Below are positions 62,528 through 64,000 of a stretch of 64,000 nt of DNA, piece by piece (positions within the stretch are counted from its first letter, which is position 1; every line of letters starts with the position of its first letter). The position numbers and the translations under genes are program-made. Origin of the DNA: Deefgea piscis (lineage in GTDB: Bacteria; Pseudomonadota; Gammaproteobacteria; Burkholderiales; Chitinibacteraceae); assembly GCF_013284055.1 (NCBI RefSeq), contig NZ_CP054143.1:2542001-2606000 (forward strand). The letters are read 5' to 3'. The notes below the pieces were generated by a model that searched no databases, was not told the origin of the DNA, and saw only the letters and a program-made list of their open reading frames with translations.

Positions 62528-64000
62528 ATGAGTGAACCCAAAGTCAGCCAGTTTGCTGCCGAATTAAAAATGCCAACACAAGAGCTTATCGAACAATTGA
62601 AAGCAGCTGGCGTGAACAAAAACAATGCCGATGACGTATTAAGTTCGGATGATAAGCAGCTTTTGCTCGGTCATCTGAAACAAAAGCATGGTCAAGGCGG
62701 TGATAAGCCGAAAGTAACATTGGCGCGTAAAGAAACGACTGAAATTCGTAAAACTGATGCGACTGGCAAATCAAAAACGATTCAAGTTGAAGTGCGTAAA
62801 AAGCGTGTTGTTGAGACATCTGCAACACCTGAAGTAGTTGCGCCAGTTGCCGCACCGGCACCAGTTGCCGCGCCAGCGCCAGCACCTGTAGCGCCTAAAG
62901 TGGCTGCGCCAGTTGCCGCGCCAGTTTCGGTGATTGATGAGGCTCAACGCCAACGTCGTGAAGCGGAAGCGAGCCGCCAAAATGAATTGTACGCTCGCCA
63001 AGCGGCCGAAATGCAAGCTAAGCAAAATCGCAATCAAAAGCCTGCCGAAATGGTGGCTCCTGCTGCTCCGGTAGCTGAAGTTGTGGCGGCGCCAGCGCCT
63101 GTTGCGGCTCCTGCGCCTGCGGTTAAACCACAGGTACAGCAAGCTAAGCCGGCAGAAAAAGCGCCAGCTAAAGCGACAGAAGCAGCCAAGCCTGCAGTGA
63201 AACCGCACATCAAGCCGGGCCACGAAGCGCCACGTGTTGGTGCGCGTGTCGATTTCCGTCGTCCGAAAGAAACACCAATTCATGCCCCAGAAAAAGCTGC
63301 GCCTGCAGCGGCTGCGGCGGCTAAACCAGCAGATAAAAAACCTGCTGGCGCGGCGCCGAAGAAAGATGAAAAAGGCGGCTGGAATGATGGTCGTCAGAAG
63401 AAGGGCATCAAAACTCGTGGCGGTGATACGGGTAATGATTGGAAGTCTAAAAAAGGTGGTAAGAAGAACCATGCTCAGCAGCAAGCGGATAATGCCCATG
63501 CATTTGTGGCACCGACTGAGCCTGTAGCGCGTGAAGTGGACGTGCCAGAAACGATTTCAGTTGCCGATTTGGCCCACAAAATGGCCGTTAAGGGCGTTGA
63601 AGTGGTTAAAGCGTTGATGAAGATGGGCATGATGGTCACCATCAACCAGGTGCTGGACCAAGAAACAGCAATGATTATTGTTGAAGAAATGGGCCATACA
63701 CCAGTTGCTGCGAAATTGGATGATCCAGATATCTATTTGGATGAAGAAGCTAAAACTGATCATGCATCAACGCCGCGTGCGCCAGTTGTGACAGTGATGG
63801 GTCACGTTGACCATGGTAAAACCTCTTTGCTCGATTATATTCGTCGCGCAAAAGTCGCTTCGGGCGAAGCGGGTGGTATTACTCAGCACATTGGTGCGTA
63901 TCACGTTGAAACAGGCAAGGGCATGATTACCTTCCTCGATACCCCGGGTCACGAGGCATTTACTTCAATGCGTGCCCGTGGTGCTCAATTGACGGATATC
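62528..64000 (+). CDS. infB: Translation initiation factor IF-2, N-terminal part
   Basis: 491 residues are in the window; the frame is open at the edge. GTPase that places initiator tRNA on the 30S subunit. IF-2 N-terminal domain ([24 protein letters not shown]), then an Ala/Pro-rich linker with repeated APVAAPAP units and Lys-rich stretches (about 100-330), a second IF2_N-like segment ([23 protein letters not shown]), and the G1 motif [15 protein letters not shown] 62528 has GGGAGAG upstream. Confidence 0.97.
   Translation, partial: MSEPKVSQFAAELKMPTQELIEQLKAAGVNKNNADDVLSSDDKQLLLGHLKQKHGQGGDKPKVTLARKETTEIRKTDATGKSKTIQVEVRKKRVVETSATPEVVAPVAAPAPVAAPAPAPVAPKVAAPVAAPVSVIDEAQRQRREAEASRQNELYARQAAEMQAKQNRNQKPAEMVAPAAPVAEVVAAPAPVAAPAPAVKPQVQQAKPAEKAPAKATEAAKPAVKPHIKPGHEAPRVGARVDFRRPKETPIHAPEKAAPAAAAAAKPADKKPAGAAPKKDEKGGWNDGRQKKGIKTRGGDTGNDWKSKKGGKKNHAQQQADNAHAFVAPTEPVAREVDVPETISVADLAHKMAVKGVEVVKALMKMGMMVTINQVLDQETAMIIVEEMGHTPVAAKLDDPDIYLDEEAKTDHASTPRAPVVTVMGHVDHGKTSLLDYIRRAKVASGEAGGITQHIGAYHVETGKGMITFLDTPGHEAFTSMRARGAQLTDI

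Noticed and set aside
62820-63140. Repeated GCGCCAGTTGCCGCG-like units, at first sight a tandem repeat
   Set aside because: This is the codon-level echo of the Ala/Pro-rich linker of IF-2, which is normal for infB and shows amino-acid rather than DNA-level repetition.

Overview
The window is a stretch of bacterial chromosome, densely coding on both strands. It has moderate base composition, short intergenic gaps and many ATGA/TTGA start-stop overlaps. Gene content points to a Gram-negative betaproteobacterium: minCDE, ppsA with divergent ppsR, rimP-nusA-infB, leuC-entericidin-leuD-leuB, a type IV pilus retraction ATPase, UbiB, lipoproteins and an outer-membrane secretion protein. The Neisseriales/Chitinibacteraceae area is my best guess from the general look of the proteins; no rRNA or tRNA gene is present to anchor it. 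No prophage, insertion sequence, integrase, CRISPR array or tRNA was found.

Layout. 1-4.9 kb, minus strand: start of glnD (cut by the window edge), map, minCDE, ppsR. 5-7.4 kb: ppsA. 7.5-13.6 kb, plus strand: a four-gene operon of wecB, an NfrB-type glycosyltransferase, an NfrA-type outer-membrane TPR/barrel protein and a DUF4434-like secreted protein. 13.7-19 kb: astC/argD and the livHMGF transporter. 19-25 kb: purT, a truncated haemoglobin, tpiA-fbp, trmL, an unknown small protein and purU. 25-32.3 kb, minus strand: a two-component pair, hemH, and a transglutaminase/DUF58/MoxR set. 32.4-39.9 kb: a deacetylase, two NlpC/P60 hydrolases and astADBE. 40-46.7 kb: UbiB-family kinase, hypoxanthine-DNA glycosylase, chemoreceptor, TerB-like protein, thioesterase, Usp, radical SAM protein, small DNA-binding protein. 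47-51.7 kb: leuC-ecn-leuD, nagB, leuB. 51.7-60.3 kb: phoH, bcp, dcd, an AhpD-like protein, trmJ/suhB, a small lipoprotein, an ArsC-like protein, pilU, fadD. 60.5-64 kb: rimP-nusA-infB (infB cut by the edge).

How they work together. Several genes support growth on amino acids and gluconeogenesis: the arginine succinyltransferase pathway (astC apart from astADBE), the branched-chain amino acid permease, ppsA with its regulator, and tpiA-fbp. The most distinctive locus is wecB-nfrB-nfrA-DUF4434. It looks like the poly-ManNAc-type secreted glycan system that phage N4 uses in E. coli, but its synthase ends just where the E. coli protein continues into a c-di-GMP-binding domain. Other points worth a second look are a nested palindromic element of about 140 bp touching the sensor-kinase stop codon, nagB as a separate transcription unit inside the leu cluster, an entericidin-like lipoprotein coupled to leuD, and several long inverted repeats in regulatory gaps.
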